Shown piece by piece: positions 29,059 through 38,692 of a DNA stretch of 64,000 nt. The notes under the pieces are model-generated. The model did not search any database. It worked only from the letters and a program-made list of their open reading frames with translations, and was not told the DNA's origin. Where the stretch lies: NCBI RefSeq assembly GCF_000010725.1, contig NC_013854.1, positions 2,943,001 to 3,007,000 of the forward strand, read 5' to 3'. Position 1 is the stretch's first letter. Every line of letters begins with the position of its first letter. The position numbers and the translations under genes were made by a program. This DNA is from Azospirillum sp. B510. GTDB taxonomy: Bacteria; Pseudomonadota; Alphaproteobacteria; Azospirillales; Azospirillaceae.

Positions 29059-29835
29059 ATGAGCGACCGCATCCCCGACCCGCAAAAGCCCGTGTCCGGT
29101 GCCGAAGGCAACTGGTTCGGCTTCACCCCCGTCGATCCGTCCGCCAAGTCCGGGCTGGTCCGCACCCTCTTCGACAGCGTGGCGACCAACTACGACCTGA
29201 TGAACGACCTGATGTCGGGCGGCATCCATCGGCTGTGGAAGGACACGCTGATGGAGTTGGTGGCGCCCAGGCCGGACATGACCCTGCTCGACGTGGCGGG
29301 CGGCACCGGCGACGTCGCCTTCCGCTTCCTCAAGAAGGGCGGCGGGGCGGCGGTGGTCTGCGACATCACCGAGGCGATGGTCCGGGTCGGCCGCGACCGC
29401 GCCATCGACCGCAACATCCTGTCCGGCGTGCAATGGACGGTGGGCGACGCGGAAAAGCTGCCCATCACCTCGCGCTCGGTCGACGCCTACACCATCGCCT
29501 TCGGCCTGCGCAACGTCACCCGCATCGACGAGGCGATCAGGGAGGCCCACCGCGTCCTGAAGCCGGGCGGCAAGTTCTATTGCCTGGAGTTCAGCCACGT
29601 CGTGCTGCCGGTGCTGCGCGAGCTGTACGACGTCTATTCCTTCCAGGTGCTGCCCTTCATGGGCCGCGTGGTGGCGAAGGACGAGGCGAGCTACCGCTAT
29701 CTGGTCGAGAGCATCCGCCGCTTCCCGCAGCAGGCCGATCTGGCGAAACGGATCGAGGCGGCGGGATTCGGCGCCGTGCGCGTGCGCAACCTGTCGGGCG
29801 GGATCGCCGCCATCCATTCCGGCTGGCGGATCTAG
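29059..29835 (+). CDS. ubiE: Ubiquinone/menaquinone biosynthesis C-methyltransferase UbiE
   Basis: UbiE adds the C2-methyl group of ubiquinone using S-adenosylmethionine. The 258-residue product has the SAM-binding loop LLDVAGGTGDVAFRFL, the second motif VCDITEAMVRVGR, the family signature VGDAEKLPI and AYTIAFGLRNVTR, and the C-terminal FEAAGF-like segment (RIEAAGFGAVRVRNLSGGI). ATG 29059 gives MSDRIPDPQK; an in-frame ATG at 29047 is four codons upstream, and no strong ribosome site separates them. ubiB starts seven bases after the stop, the conserved alphaproteobacterial ubiE-ubiB pair. Confidence 0.95.
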   Translation: MSDRIPDPQKPVSGAEGNWFGFTPVDPSAKSGLVRTLFDSVATNYDLMNDLMSGGIHRLWKDTLMELVAPRPDMTLLDVAGGTGDVAFRFLKKGGGAAVVCDITEAMVRVGRDRAIDRNILSGVQWTVGDAEKLPITSRSVDAYTIAFGLRNVTRIDEAIREAHRVLKPGGKFYCLEFSHVVLPVLRELYDVYSFQVLPFMGRVVAKDEASYRYLVESIRRFPQQADLAKRIEAAGFGAVRVRNLSGGIAAIHSGWRI

Positions 29836-29841
29836 GCTGCC

Positions 29842-31380
29842 GTGTTCCGTATCCTGCGCAACCTGATCCGGATGGCCGTCATCGGCCGGACGGTCGCCCG
29901 TCACGACGCCCTCCCCACCAGCCTGCTCGGCACCGCCCCCGGCCTGCTCTGGCTGTGGCGCCTCGTCGCCCGTAAGGGCGTGCCCGGCCGCGAGGGCGAG
30001 CGTCTGGCCCGCGCGCTGGCCGAACTCGGGCCCACCTACATCAAGCTGGGCCAGCTGCTCTCCACCCGCTCCGATCTGGTCGGCGAACGGATGGCCGTCG
30101 ATCTGGCCGAGTTGCAGGACAAGCTGCCGCCTTTCCCCGGCGATCAGGCCCGCGCCATCATCGAGGCGGAGTTCGGCCAGCCGGTCCAGGCGCTGTTCCG
30201 GAGCTTCGACGACAAGCCGATCGCCGCCGCCTCGATCGCCCAGGTCCATTTCGCCGTCACCGCCGACGGGCGGGAGGTGGCGGTCAAGGTGCTGCGCCCC
30301 GGCATCGAAGCGGCGTTCGAGCGCGACATCGACCTGTTCTACCGGCTGGCCGGGCTTGCCGAATGGCTGCTGCCCAGGCTGAAGCGGCTGCGGCTGGTCG
30401 AGGTGGTCGACACCTTCGCCCGCACCTCGCGGCTGGAGATGGATCTGCGGATGGAGGCCGCCGCCGCGTCGGAGCTGGCGTCGAACTTCAAGGACGATCC
30501 CACCTTCAACGTGCCGCAGGTCGATTGGGAGCGCACCGCCGGCCGGGTGCTGACGCTGGAGCGCATCCGCGGCTTCAAGGTGGACGAGCCCGCCCGCATC
30601 TCCGCCGCCGGGTTCGACCGCGACGAGATCCTGGCGATGGCGTCGGCCAGCTTCTTCAACCAGGTCTTCCGCGACGGCTTCTTCCATGCCGACCTGCATC
30701 CCGGCAACCTGTTCATCAACGAACAGGGCACCATCACCGCCGTCGATTTCGGCATCATGGGCCGGCTGGACCGCGAGACGCGCTATTACCTCGCCGACAT
30801 GCTGATCGGCTTCCTGACCGGCGACTACCGCCGGGTCGCCATCGTGCATTTCGAGGCCGGCTATGTCCCGCGCCATCAGTCGATCGAGATCTTCACCCAG
30901 GCCTGCCGCGCCATCGGCGAGCCGTTGCAGAACAAGCCGCTGGCCGAGATCTCGGTCGGCCGGCTGCTGGCCCAGCTGTTCGCCGTCACCGAACAGTTCG
31001 AGATGGAGACCCAGCCGCAGCTGCTGCTTCTGCAAAAGAGCATGCTGACCGCCGAGGGCGTCGGCCGGCTGCTGAACCCCAACATCAACATGTGGGAGCT
31101 GGCCCGGCCGCTGATCGAGGAGTGGATGCGCGAGAATCGCGGGCCGGAGGCGCAGTTCATCGACGATGCCGGCGCCCTGCTGTCCACCGTCCGCCGCATC
31201 CCCGCCCTGGTCGGCGAGGCGGAGCGGGTGACGCGCGACATCGCCGAGGGCGGTCTGCGGCTGCATCCCCAGACCGTCCGCCAGATGCTGAACGGCTGGG
31301 AAAGCCGCCGCCGCTCGGACCGCGCCGCCCTGTGGGTGATCGCGGCCCTGCTGGCGGTGATCGCCGTCCAGATGCTGTAG
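29842..31380 (+). CDS. ubiB: UbiB, atypical kinase/ATPase for ubiquinone biosynthesis
   Basis: UbiB is a membrane-bound ABC1/ADCK atypical kinase that assists aerobic ubiquinone synthesis. The 512-residue product has the KxGQ motif (PTYIKLGQLLSTRSDL), the Ala-rich nucleotide loop (AAASIAQVHFA), the Lys in EVAVKVLRPGI, ExD-type residues, FHADLHPGNLFI (catalytic loop) and VDFGIMGRL (metal-binding Asp). A C-terminal hydrophobic helix (ALWVIAALLAVIAVQML) anchors it in the membrane. It uses a GTG start seven bases after the ubiE stop, consistent with coupled translation. Confidence 0.95.
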   Translation: MFRILRNLIRMAVIGRTVARHDALPTSLLGTAPGLLWLWRLVARKGVPGREGERLARALAELGPTYIKLGQLLSTRSDLVGERMAVDLAELQDKLPPFPGDQARAIIEAEFGQPVQALFRSFDDKPIAAASIAQVHFAVTADGREVAVKVLRPGIEAAFERDIDLFYRLAGLAEWLLPRLKRLRLVEVVDTFARTSRLEMDLRMEAAAASELASNFKDDPTFNVPQVDWERTAGRVLTLERIRGFKVDEPARISAAGFDRDEILAMASASFFNQVFRDGFFHADLHPGNLFINEQGTITAVDFGIMGRLDRETRYYLADMLIGFLTGDYRRVAIVHFEAGYVPRHQSIEIFTQACRAIGEPLQNKPLAEISVGRLLAQLFAVTEQFEMETQPQLLLLQKSMLTAEGVGRLLNPNINMWELARPLIEEWMRENRGPEAQFIDDAGALLSTVRRIPALVGEAERVTRDIAEGGLRLHPQTVRQMLNGWESRRRSDRAALWVIAALLAVIAVQML

Positions 31381-31399
31381 AACCAGATGCCGTAAAAAC

Positions 31400-32326
31400 T
31401 CAGTACCCCCGGCCGCGGTCCACCAGATTGGGCAGCGGCCGGCCTTCGCGGAGCGCCGTCACCGCCGCCGCCACCTGATCGACGCAGCGCGACGGGTGGG
31501 TCACCCCGGCGACATGGGGGGTGACGCGGACCTTCGGATGGCGCCAGAGCGGATGGTCGGCCGGCAGTGGCTCCGTCGCGAAGACGTCCAGGCTGGCGCC
31601 GCGCAGATGGCCGCCGTCCAGCGCGTCGATCAGATCCGGCTCGACCAGATGGCCGCCGCGTGCCGCGTTGATCACCACCGCTCCCTTGGGCAATGCCGCG
31701 AACAGCGTCGCATTCAGGATGCCGCGGGTCTCGTCGGTCAGCGGCAGCAGGCAGACCAGCAGGTCGCACCGCGGCAGCATCGCCGCCAGCCCGTCGGGAC
31801 CGGAGAAGCTCTCCACCCCCTCGACGCTCTTGGGGCTGCGGCTCCAGCCCATCAGGCGGTAGTCCAGGGTCCGCAGCGTGCGGGCCGACGCCACGCCCAA
31901 CTCACCCATCCCCAGGAAGCCGACCGTCACCTCGGAGGCCGGGCGATGGTCCAGCTGCTCCCACCGCGCCCCGGCCTGGAGGGCGGCGTATTCGTCCATC
32001 AGCCGGTGCCAGTACAGCACCTGGAAGACCACATAGCCGGCCATGTCGACCGTCAGGCCCTCCGCCACCATCCGCACCAGCGGCAGGTCGGGCAGGGCCG
32101 GATCCTCCAGGATCGGCTCCACCCCGGCGCCCAGCGACACGATCAGCTTCAGGTTGGGCAGGGTCGCCAGCATGCCGGCCGGCGGCTTCCACACCACCGC
32201 GACCTCGATGTCGGCGATGTCGCCGGTCTCGGGCCAGACGCGCATCTCCAGATCGGGAAGGTGGCGGGCAATTTCCCGGCGCCAATCCTCGGCGCTGTCG
32301 CTGGCGGAGCAGAACAGAAGCGTCAC
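31400..32326 (-). CDS. ghrA: D-2-hydroxyacid dehydrogenase (glyoxylate/hydroxypyruvate reductase A-like)
   Basis: The 308-residue product is an NAD(P)-dependent 2-hydroxyacid dehydrogenase of the GhrA type, reducing glyoxylate or hydroxypyruvate. It has the dinucleotide loop GFLGMGELGVASARTL, LLPLTDETRGILN, the catalytic Arg in NAARGGHLVEPD, the Glu in FATEPLPADHPLW and the His in TPHVAGVTHP. The start is GTG 32326, set by AGGGG seven bases upstream and giving the N-terminus VTLLFCSAS; the frame stays open far upstream. It is divergent from rluE, with 81 bases between starts. Exact substrate is not proven. Confidence 0.88.
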   Translation of the reverse strand: MTLLFCSASDSAEDWRREIARHLPDLEMRVWPETGDIADIEVAVVWKPPAGMLATLPNLKLIVSLGAGVEPILEDPALPDLPLVRMVAEGLTVDMAGYVVFQVLYWHRLMDEYAALQAGARWEQLDHRPASEVTVGFLGMGELGVASARTLRTLDYRLMGWSRSPKSVEGVESFSGPDGLAAMLPRCDLLVCLLPLTDETRGILNATLFAALPKGAVVINAARGGHLVEPDLIDALDGGHLRGASLDVFATEPLPADHPLWRHPKVRVTPHVAGVTHPSRCVDQVAAAVTALREGRPLPNLVDRGRGY

Positions 32327-32407
32327 GGCCGAACCCCTGCTATGTAGGTGTGTGTTTGGGGCGCGAACGATAGCGCCTTTCCAGATCTCCGCAATCCGCA
32401 AGGACGC

Positions 32408-33133
32408 ATGCCCGTGCCGCGCCTGATCCTGCTGAACAAGCCCTATGGCGTGCTGCCGCAATTCACCGACGACCAGGGCCGCCCGACCCTGGCGGAGCTG
32501 GTGCCGGTGAAAGGCGTCTATGCCGCCGGCCGGCTCGACCGCGACAGCGAGGGGCTGCTGGCGCTCAGCGACGACGGCCCGCTGATCGCCCGCATCGCCG
32601 CTCCCGCCAGCAAGATGCCCAAGACCTATTGGGTGCAGGTGGAAGGTGTCCCGACCGACGAGGCGCTGGAGGCGCTGCGCCGGGGCGTGACGCTGAAGGA
32701 CGGCCCCACCCTGCCGGCAGAGGTGCGGCGGATGGAGGAGCCGGACCCTCTGTGGCCGCGCGATCCGCCGGTGCGCTACCGCGCCGCCATCCCCACCAGC
32801 TGGATCGCGCTGACCCTGCGCGAGGGACGCAACCGGCAGGTCCGCCGCATGACGGCGGCGGTCGGTTTCCCAACCCTGCGGCTGATCCGCTGGTCGATCG
32901 GCGACTGGACGCTGGATGGGCTGGCGCCGGGGCAGTGGCGGGAGGTCCCCCAACCGCCGGCCACTCCCTCGTCCAGGCAAAAGTCGTCCGGGCAAAAGTC
33001 GACCGGGCAAAAGTTGACCGGGCAAAAGTTGACCGGGCCAAAGGCCCCGGCACCAACCGGCAAGCGTGGTCCCATCAAGCCACGCCGAACAGTTGCTCCT
33101 CGCTCAGCGCCATCACGCCCTCGGAACCGTTGA
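32408..33133 (+). CDS. rluE: 23S rRNA pseudouridine synthase (RluE family) with repeat-rich tail
   Basis: RluE makes pseudouridine 2457 in 23S rRNA in E. coli. The 241-residue product matches that family through residue 180: [20 protein letters not shown], the catalytic Asp in [36 protein letters not shown], and [19 protein letters not shown]. Beyond about residue 185 is a basic, unstructured tail containing five-residue repeats of the form GQK(S/L)T, encoded by a 15-bp tandem repeat. ATG 32408 gives the conserved start. Its last 59 bases overlap the 3' end of the convergent acyl-CoA dehydrogenase gene. Confidence 0.92.
   Translation: MPVPRLILLNKPYGVLPQFTDDQGRPTLAELVPVKGVYAAGRLDRDSEGLLALSDDGPLIARIAAPASKMPKTYWVQVEGVPTDEALEALRRGVTLKDGPTLPAEVRRMEEPDPLWPRDPPVRYRAAIPTSWIALTLREGRNRQVRRMTAAVGFPTLRLIRWSIGDWTLDGLAPGQWREVPQPPATPSSRQKSSGQKSTGQKLTGQKLTGPKAPAPTGKRGPIKPRRTVAPRSAPSRPRNR
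32971..33045 (+). repeat. Five 15-bp tandem repeats inside rluE
   Basis: Units start at 32971, 32986, 33001, 33016 and 33031, with core CCGGGCAAAAGT. Two central units are identical and the outer ones differ by a few bases. They stay in frame and encode the [10 protein letters not shown] repeats of the tail. Confidence 0.92.
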
Positions 33134-34910
33134 CCACGGTCGCCCGCAGCGCCGCCGCCTTCGGCAGCAGATGGGTGGCGTAGAAACAGGCGGTCAGCGG
33201 CTTGGCAGACAGGAAGGCGGTGTCGGCGTCGCCCTCCGCCAGCCGCTCCACCGCCACCTTGGCGGCGCGGGCCAGCTGCCAGCCGCCGACCACCACTCCC
33301 ATCAGCTCCAGCAACGTCACCGAGGCGGCGGCCGCCAGACGCGCATCCTGCTTCGCCGCGCTCAGCACCCAGGCCACCGCCTGCCTGGCCTCATGGGCAG
33401 CACTGACCAGCTCCGCCCCGGTGACGCACAGCGCCTCGCCCAAGGGACCGGAGGCGGCATGGCCGGAGAGCTCGCCGCCCAGCGCCGCGATCTCGTCCAG
33501 CAGGCCGTTGGCCGCCGCCCCGCCATCGCGCAGGATCTTGCGGTTGATCAGGTCGTTGGCCTGGATGGCGGTGGTGCCCTCATAGATGGTGGTGATGCGG
33601 GCGTCGCGCAGATGCTGGGCGGCACCGGTCTCCTCGATGAAGCCCATGCCGCCATGGACCTGCACGCCGTCCGACGCCAGCGCCTGCCCGGTCTCGGTGC
33701 ACCAGCCCTTGGCGATGGGGGTCAGCAGGTCGACCAGCAGGGCAGCGCGGCCGCGGGCATCCTCGTCGGCGTGATGGTGCGCCACGTCCACCGCGGCGGC
33801 GGCGGTGTAGAGGAGGCCGCGCATCGCCTCGATCCGCGCCTTCATGCCCATCAGCAGGCGGCGGACGTCGGGATGGTTGACGATGCCCTTCGGCCGCCCC
33901 TCGGTCCAGCCCAGCGGCTTGCCCTGCACGCGGTCGCGGGCATAGGCCAAGGCCTGCTGATAGGCGCGCTCGGCGATCGACAGGCCCTGCATCGCCACCG
34001 CCAGCCGGGCATGGTTCATCATGGTGAACATATATTCCAGGCCACGGTTCGGCTCGCCCACCAGGAAGCCGGTCGCCCCGCCCTCGTCGCCGAAGGACAG
34101 CACGGCGGTCGGGCTGCCATGGATGCCCAGCTTGTGCTCCAGCGACACGCATTTCACCTGATTGCGGGCGCCCAGGCCGCCATCGGCATTGACCAGGAAT
34201 TTCGGCACCACGAACAGGCTGATGCCCTTCACGCCGGAAGGCGCATCGGGCAGGCGGGCCAGCACCAGATGGATGATGTTCTCCGTCAGGTCATGGTCGC
34301 CGTAGGTGATGAAGATCTTCTGTCCGGTGACGAGGTGATGGTCGCCGTTCGGCACCGCGCGCGACCGCGTGGCGGCGAGGTCGGACCCCGCCTGCGGCTC
34401 GGTGATGTTCATGGTGCCGGTCCACGCGCCCGAGATCATCTTGGGCAAATAGAGGTCCTTCAGCGCGTCGGAGCCATAGAGCTGGACCGCGTTCACCGCC
34501 CCCTGCGTCAGCATCGGGCAGAGCGCGAAGGCCATGTTGGCGGAATGCCACATCTCCTGCACCGCGCTGTTCAGCAGGTTGGGCAACCCCATGCCACCGC
34601 GCGCCGGATCGAAGGGCAGGCCGTTCCACCCCCCCTCGACCAGCGTCCGCCACGCCTCGCCCCAGCCCTCCGCCGTGCGGGCGATGCCGTCGGCGTCGAG
34701 CCGGGCGCCCTGGACATCGCCGACGCGGTTCAGCGGCGCCAGGATGTTTTCGGCGATCTTCGCCGCCTCGCCCAGGATGCTGTCCACCATGTCGGGGCTG
34801 GCATCCTCGAAGCCCGGCAAGGCCGCCACGTCGGCCATGCCGGCGAGATGGTCGAGGACGAAGCGGATCTCTTTCAGCGGCGGGGTGTAGGGGATCGCGG
34901 CGGCGGTCAT
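33075..34910 (-). CDS. Acyl-CoA dehydrogenase with C-terminal extension (DmdC-like)
   Basis: The 611-residue flavoprotein is longer than typical acyl-CoA dehydrogenases (about 380) and has the extra C-terminal domain seen in the DmdC/AidB-like group. Landmarks are [16 protein letters not shown] and [14 protein letters not shown] in the FAD domains, [19 protein letters not shown], and the catalytic Glu in [15 protein letters not shown], followed by the extension (about 470-611). It would oxidise an acyl-CoA and pass electrons to the ETF encoded next to it. DmdC dehydrogenates methylmercaptopropionyl-CoA; the substrate here is not known. It is the last gene of acs-etfB-etfA-acd, 37 bases after etfA. 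Confidence 0.88.
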   Translation of the reverse strand: MTAAAIPYTPPLKEIRFVLDHLAGMADVAALPGFEDASPDMVDSILGEAAKIAENILAPLNRVGDVQGARLDADGIARTAEGWGEAWRTLVEGGWNGLPFDPARGGMGLPNLLNSAVQEMWHSANMAFALCPMLTQGAVNAVQLYGSDALKDLYLPKMISGAWTGTMNITEPQAGSDLAATRSRAVPNGDHHLVTGQKIFITYGDHDLTENIIHLVLARLPDAPSGVKGISLFVVPKFLVNADGGLGARNQVKCVSLEHKLGIHGSPTAVLSFGDEGGATGFLVGEPNRGLEYMFTMMNHARLAVAMQGLSIAERAYQQALAYARDRVQGKPLGWTEGRPKGIVNHPDVRRLLMGMKARIEAMRGLLYTAAAAVDVAHHHADEDARGRAALLVDLLTPIAKGWCTETGQALASDGVQVHGGMGFIEETGAAQHLRDARITTIYEGTTAIQANDLINRKILRDGGAAANGLLDEIAALGGELSGHAASGPLGEALCVTGAELVSAAHEARQAVAWVLSAAKQDARLAAAASVTLLELMGVVVGGWQLARAAKVAVERLAEGDADTAFLSAKPLTACFYATHLLPKAAALRATVVNGSEGVMALSEEQLFGVA

Positions 34911-34947
34911 GGGGGACCTCTTGGGATGACGGAGGGGAGCGGGGGGG

Positions 34948-35889
34948 TCAGACGGCCTGCTGGAGGTCCGGCACGGCCTTGAACAGGTCGGCGACGAGGC
35001 CGTAATCGGCGACCTGGAAGATCGGCGCCTCCTCGTCCTTGTTGATGGCGACGATGATTTTGCTGTCCTTCATGCCGGCAAGATGCTGGATGGCGCCGGA
35101 GATGCCGACCGCGATGTAGAGGTCGGGCGCCACGATCTTGCCGGTCTGGCCGACCTGATAATCGTTCGGCACGAAACCGGCATCGACGGCGGCGCGGCTG
35201 GCCCCCACCGCGGCGCCCAGCTTGTCGGCGATGCCCTCCAGCAGGTGGAAATTGTCGCCCGACTGCATGCCGCGCCCGCCGGAGATGACGATGCGGGCGG
35301 CGGTCAGCTCCGGCCGCTCCGACTTGGTCAGCTCGGCCGAGACGAAGCTGGACAGGGCCGGGTCGGCGACGGCGGCGACGGTCTCGATGGGGGCGGCCTC
35401 GATGGGGGCGGCGGTGCCGGTGGCGGTGGCCTCGAAGGCGGTGGTGCGGACGGTGACGACCTTCACCGGGTCGGCGGATTGCACGGTGGCGATGGCGTTG
35501 CCGGCATAGATCGGCCGCTCGAAGATGTCGGCGGCGACCACGGCGGTGATGTCGGAGATCATCGCCACGTCGAGCAGCGCCGCGACGCGCGGCAGCACAT
35601 TCTTGCCGGCCGAGGTGGCGGCGGCCAGCACATGGCTGTAGCCGGGGGCGAGCGAGACCAGCAATGCGGCGACCGGCTCGGCCAGGGCATGCTCATAGGC
35701 GGCATCGTCGGCGAGCAGCACCTTGGCGACGCCGGAGAGTGTGGCGGCCTGTGCGGCGGCGGGAGCGGCGGCGCGGCCGGCGACCAGGACATGGATGTCG
35801 CCGCCGAGCCTGGTCGCGGCGGTCACCGCATGGGCGGTGGCGGGCTTGAGGCTGGCGTTGTCGTGGTCGGCGAGGATCAGGATGGGCAT
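34948..35889 (-). CDS. etfA: Electron transfer flavoprotein alpha subunit
   Basis: EtfA binds FAD and carries electrons from acyl-CoA dehydrogenases to ETF:quinone oxidoreductase. The 313-residue product has the N-terminal [10 protein letters not shown] fold and the C-terminal FAD domain with [60 protein letters not shown] and [19 protein letters not shown], all standard. ATG 35889 follows AGAGGAAC. It lies 57 bases after etfB, in the order etfB-etfA. Confidence 0.97.
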   Translation of the reverse strand: MPILILADHDNASLKPATAHAVTAATRLGGDIHVLVAGRAAAPAAAQAATLSGVAKVLLADDAAYEHALAEPVAALLVSLAPGYSHVLAAATSAGKNVLPRVAALLDVAMISDITAVVAADIFERPIYAGNAIATVQSADPVKVVTVRTTAFEATATGTAAPIEAAPIETVAAVADPALSSFVSAELTKSERPELTAARIVISGGRGMQSGDNFHLLEGIADKLGAAVGASRAAVDAGFVPNDYQVGQTGKIVAPDLYIAVGISGAIQHLAGMKDSKIIVAINKDEEAPIFQVADYGLVADLFKAVPDLQQAV

Positions 35890-35946
35890 GGGGGGTTCCT
35901 CTTGCGGGCGGGGTGTGGGACGGGCTGGCACGGGGCCGGCGCGCCC

Positions 35947-36696
35947 TCAGATCACCCGCGCCTCGGTCTTCAGCTTGGTCACCAGGGTGGCGACGTCGGG
36001 CACCTTGATGCCGGCCTGGCGCTTGGCCGGTTCGGCAACCTTCAGCGTCTTCAGGCGCGGCGTCACATCGACACCCAGCGCGTCCGGCGTGACGGTCTCC
36101 AGCGGCTTCTTCTTGGCCTTCATGATGTTGGGCAGGCTGGCATAGCGCGGCTCGTTCAGGCGCAGATCGGCGGTCACCACCGCCGGCAGCTTCAACTCGA
36201 CCGTCTCCAGCCCGCCGTCGATCTCGCGGGTGACGGCGACCGTGCCGTCTCCGGCGGCGACCTTCGAGGCGAAGGTGCCCTGGCCCCAGCCGAGCAGGGC
36301 GGCCAGCATCTGGCCGGTCTGGTTGCAATCGTCGTCGATCGCCTGCTTGCCGAGGATCACCATCCCCGGCGCCTCCCTTTCGACCAGGGCCTTCAGGACC
36401 TTGGCGACGACCAGCGGTTGGGTCTCGGCATCGGTCTGCACCAGGATGGCGCGGTCAGCGCCCATGGCCAGCGCGGTGCGCAGCGTTTCCTGCGCCTGGG
36501 CCGGGCCGACCGAGACGACGACGATCTCGCTCGCGGCGCCGGCTTCCTTGCACCGCACGGCTTCCTCGACGGCGATCTCGTCGAAGGGGTTCATCGAGAA
36601 CTTCACGTTGGAGGTCTCGACGCCGGACTGATCGGTCTTGACCCGGATTTTGACGTTGTAGTCGACGACGCGCTTCACGGCGCAGAGGATCTTCAT
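35947..36696 (-). CDS. etfB: Electron transfer flavoprotein beta subunit
   Basis: The 249-residue EtfB binds AMP and pairs with EtfA. It shows [37 protein letters not shown], the dehydrogenase-recognition-loop region [28 protein letters not shown], and [23 protein letters not shown] 36696 gives the conserved N-terminus, although the frame opens at 36828. The synthetase gene upstream ends 176 bases away; that spacer is C-rich and shows no clear signal. Confidence 0.97.
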   Translation of the reverse strand: MKILCAVKRVVDYNVKIRVKTDQSGVETSNVKFSMNPFDEIAVEEAVRCKEAGAASEIVVVSVGPAQAQETLRTALAMGADRAILVQTDAETQPLVVAKVLKALVEREAPGMVILGKQAIDDDCNQTGQMLAALLGWGQGTFASKVAAGDGTVAVTREIDGGLETVELKLPAVVTADLRLNEPRYASLPNIMKAKKKPLETVTPDALGVDVTPRLKTLKVAEPAKRQAGIKVPDVATLVTKLKTEARVI

Positions 36697-36872
36697 GGCG
36701 CGGGTCCCTTTGAAAATGGGCGGCTTGCGGGCATGGCGAGGCGTTGCCCCCACCCCATCCCTCCCCCGGCCGCCGAAGGCCGGTCCGATCAAGGGAAAGG
36801 GGGCGGGACGCTTGGCAAGGGTCAGCAAAGGAACGGGGGAGGGTTAGGAAGGGGGCGAAACGCCCCCGCCCC

Positions 36873-38528
36873 TTACAGCTCCTCGGTCTGCTTGCGCAGG
36901 ACGTATTTCTGGATCTTGCCGGTGGAGGTCTTCGGCAACGGGCCGAACACCACCGTGCGCGGGCACTTGAAGTGGGCCATGTGCGACCGGCAGAAGGCGA
37001 TGATGTCGGCCTCGGTCGCGCTGGCGCCGTCCTTCAGGGTGACGAAGGCACAGGGCGTCTCGCCCCACTTCTCGTCATGGCGGGCGACGACGGCGGCCTC
37101 CAACACGTCGGGATGCTTGTAGAGCACATCCTCCACCTCGATCGACGAGATGTTCTCGCCGCCGGAGATGATGATGTCCTTCGAGCGGTCCTTGATCTCG
37201 ACATAGCCGTCCTCATGCCAGACGGCGAGGTCGCCGGTGTGGAACCAGCCGCCGGCGAAGGCCTCCTCGGTCGCTTTGGGATTCTTCAGATAACCCTTCA
37301 TGACGTTGTTGCCGCGCATCATGATCTCGCCCATGCTGCGGCCGTCCTTCGGCACCGGCTCCAGCGTGAAGGGATCGGCGACGATCACCGCCTCCAGCAT
37401 CGGGCCGCGTACGCCCTGACGCGCCTTGATCGCCGCCTTCCCGTCGAGCGACAGGCCGTCCCAGCGGTCATGCCAGACGCAGACGACGGTCGGGCCATAG
37501 CATTCGGTCAGGCCGTAGACATGGGTGACCTCCCAGCCCATGCGCTCCATGCCGGCGATGACGGCGGCCGGCGGGGCGGCGCCGGCCACCATCACCTTGA
37601 CCTTGTGCCCGATGCCCTGCTTCAGCTCCGCCGGCGCGTTGTTCAGCATGTTGAGGACGATGGGGGCGCCGCAGAAGTTGGTCACCCGCTCCTCGCGGAT
37701 CAGCGTCAGGACGGCGTCGGGGCGGACCTGACGCAGGCAGACGGCGGTTCCGGCGGTGACCGCGATGGTCCAGGGGAAGCACCAGCCGTTGCAATGGAAC
37801 ATCGGCAGCGTCCACAGATAGACGGGCGCGTCGCCCATGTTCCAGGACAACGCGTTCGACACCGCGTTCAGATAGGCGCCACGATGGTGGTAGACGACGC
37901 CCTTGGGGTTGCCGGTGGTGCCGGAGGTGTAGTTCAGCGCGATCGCCTGCCATTCGTCGGCCGGCGGGGTCCAGGGATGTTCGGTGCCGACGTCGCTGAT
38001 GAAGGCCTCATAGTCGCGGTCGCCGATCAGTTCGCCGCCGCTATAGGCCGGGTCGTCGATGTCGACCACCGGGATCGGCGCGTCGAGCAGGGCCAGCGCC
38101 TTCTTCGCGACGCCGGAAAATTCGCGGTCGACGATCAGGATCTTCGCCTCGCCATGCTTCAGGATGAAGGCGATGGCTTCGGCGTCCAGGCGGGTGTTGA
38201 TGGCGTTCAGCACGGCGCCGGCCAGCGGCACGCCGAAATGCGCCTCGAACAGCTCCGGCGTGTTGGCGGCCAGCATGGCGACGGTGTCGCCGGTGCCGAT
38301 GCCGCCATTCACCAGCGCCGCCGCCAGACGGCGCACGCGGCCGAAGGTCTCGGCCCAGGTCCGGCGCACCGGGCCATGGACCACGGCGGGCCGGTCGGGC
38401 CAGACGGACGCGGCGCGCTCCAGGAAGGTCAGCGGCGTCAGGGCGACGAAATTGGCGGCGTTGCGGTCGAGGTCGCGCTCGTAAGGATTGGCGCTGGCAT
38501 CGGCTGCGGCGGCGGCAGGTGCACTCAT
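36873..38528 (-). CDS. Acyl-CoA synthetase (DmdB-like AMP-forming ligase)
   Basis: The 551-residue enzyme is an ANL-superfamily ligase that activates a carboxylic acid as acyl-CoA through an acyl-AMP. It has the P-loop LNYTSGTTGNPKGVVYHHRG, PMFHCNGWCFPW, the YGLTECYGP motif, the hinge GEIMMRGNNVMKGYLKNP, GWFHTGDLAVWHEDGYVEIKDRSKDII, and the C-terminal catalytic Lys in KTSTGKIQKYVLR. The FHCNGWCFPW pattern is typical of the methylmercaptopropionate/medium-chain ligase group. It heads the acs-etfB-etfA-acd unit. ATG 38528 follows GGGGAGAACGG; an upstream ATG at 38561 is possible. Confidence 0.9.
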   Translation of the reverse strand: MSAPAAAAADASANPYERDLDRNAANFVALTPLTFLERAASVWPDRPAVVHGPVRRTWAETFGRVRRLAAALVNGGIGTGDTVAMLAANTPELFEAHFGVPLAGAVLNAINTRLDAEAIAFILKHGEAKILIVDREFSGVAKKALALLDAPIPVVDIDDPAYSGGELIGDRDYEAFISDVGTEHPWTPPADEWQAIALNYTSGTTGNPKGVVYHHRGAYLNAVSNALSWNMGDAPVYLWTLPMFHCNGWCFPWTIAVTAGTAVCLRQVRPDAVLTLIREERVTNFCGAPIVLNMLNNAPAELKQGIGHKVKVMVAGAAPPAAVIAGMERMGWEVTHVYGLTECYGPTVVCVWHDRWDGLSLDGKAAIKARQGVRGPMLEAVIVADPFTLEPVPKDGRSMGEIMMRGNNVMKGYLKNPKATEEAFAGGWFHTGDLAVWHEDGYVEIKDRSKDIIISGGENISSIEVEDVLYKHPDVLEAAVVARHDEKWGETPCAFVTLKDGASATEADIIAFCRSHMAHFKCPRTVVFGPLPKTSTGKIQKYVLRKQTEEL

Positions 38529-38692
38529 CGGACCGTTCTCCCCAGAGGTTCTTTGTTGCATACCGGCATTTGGGCGCGGCGGCGTTGGAAACAGCCTGTA
38601 GCAGATCAGCTTTGCGCAACTTTCTCAGGATTATGACCAATTGTTATTGGCGGTACGGCACCCATCGCCACAACCCGGTCACCGCGCCCCCA

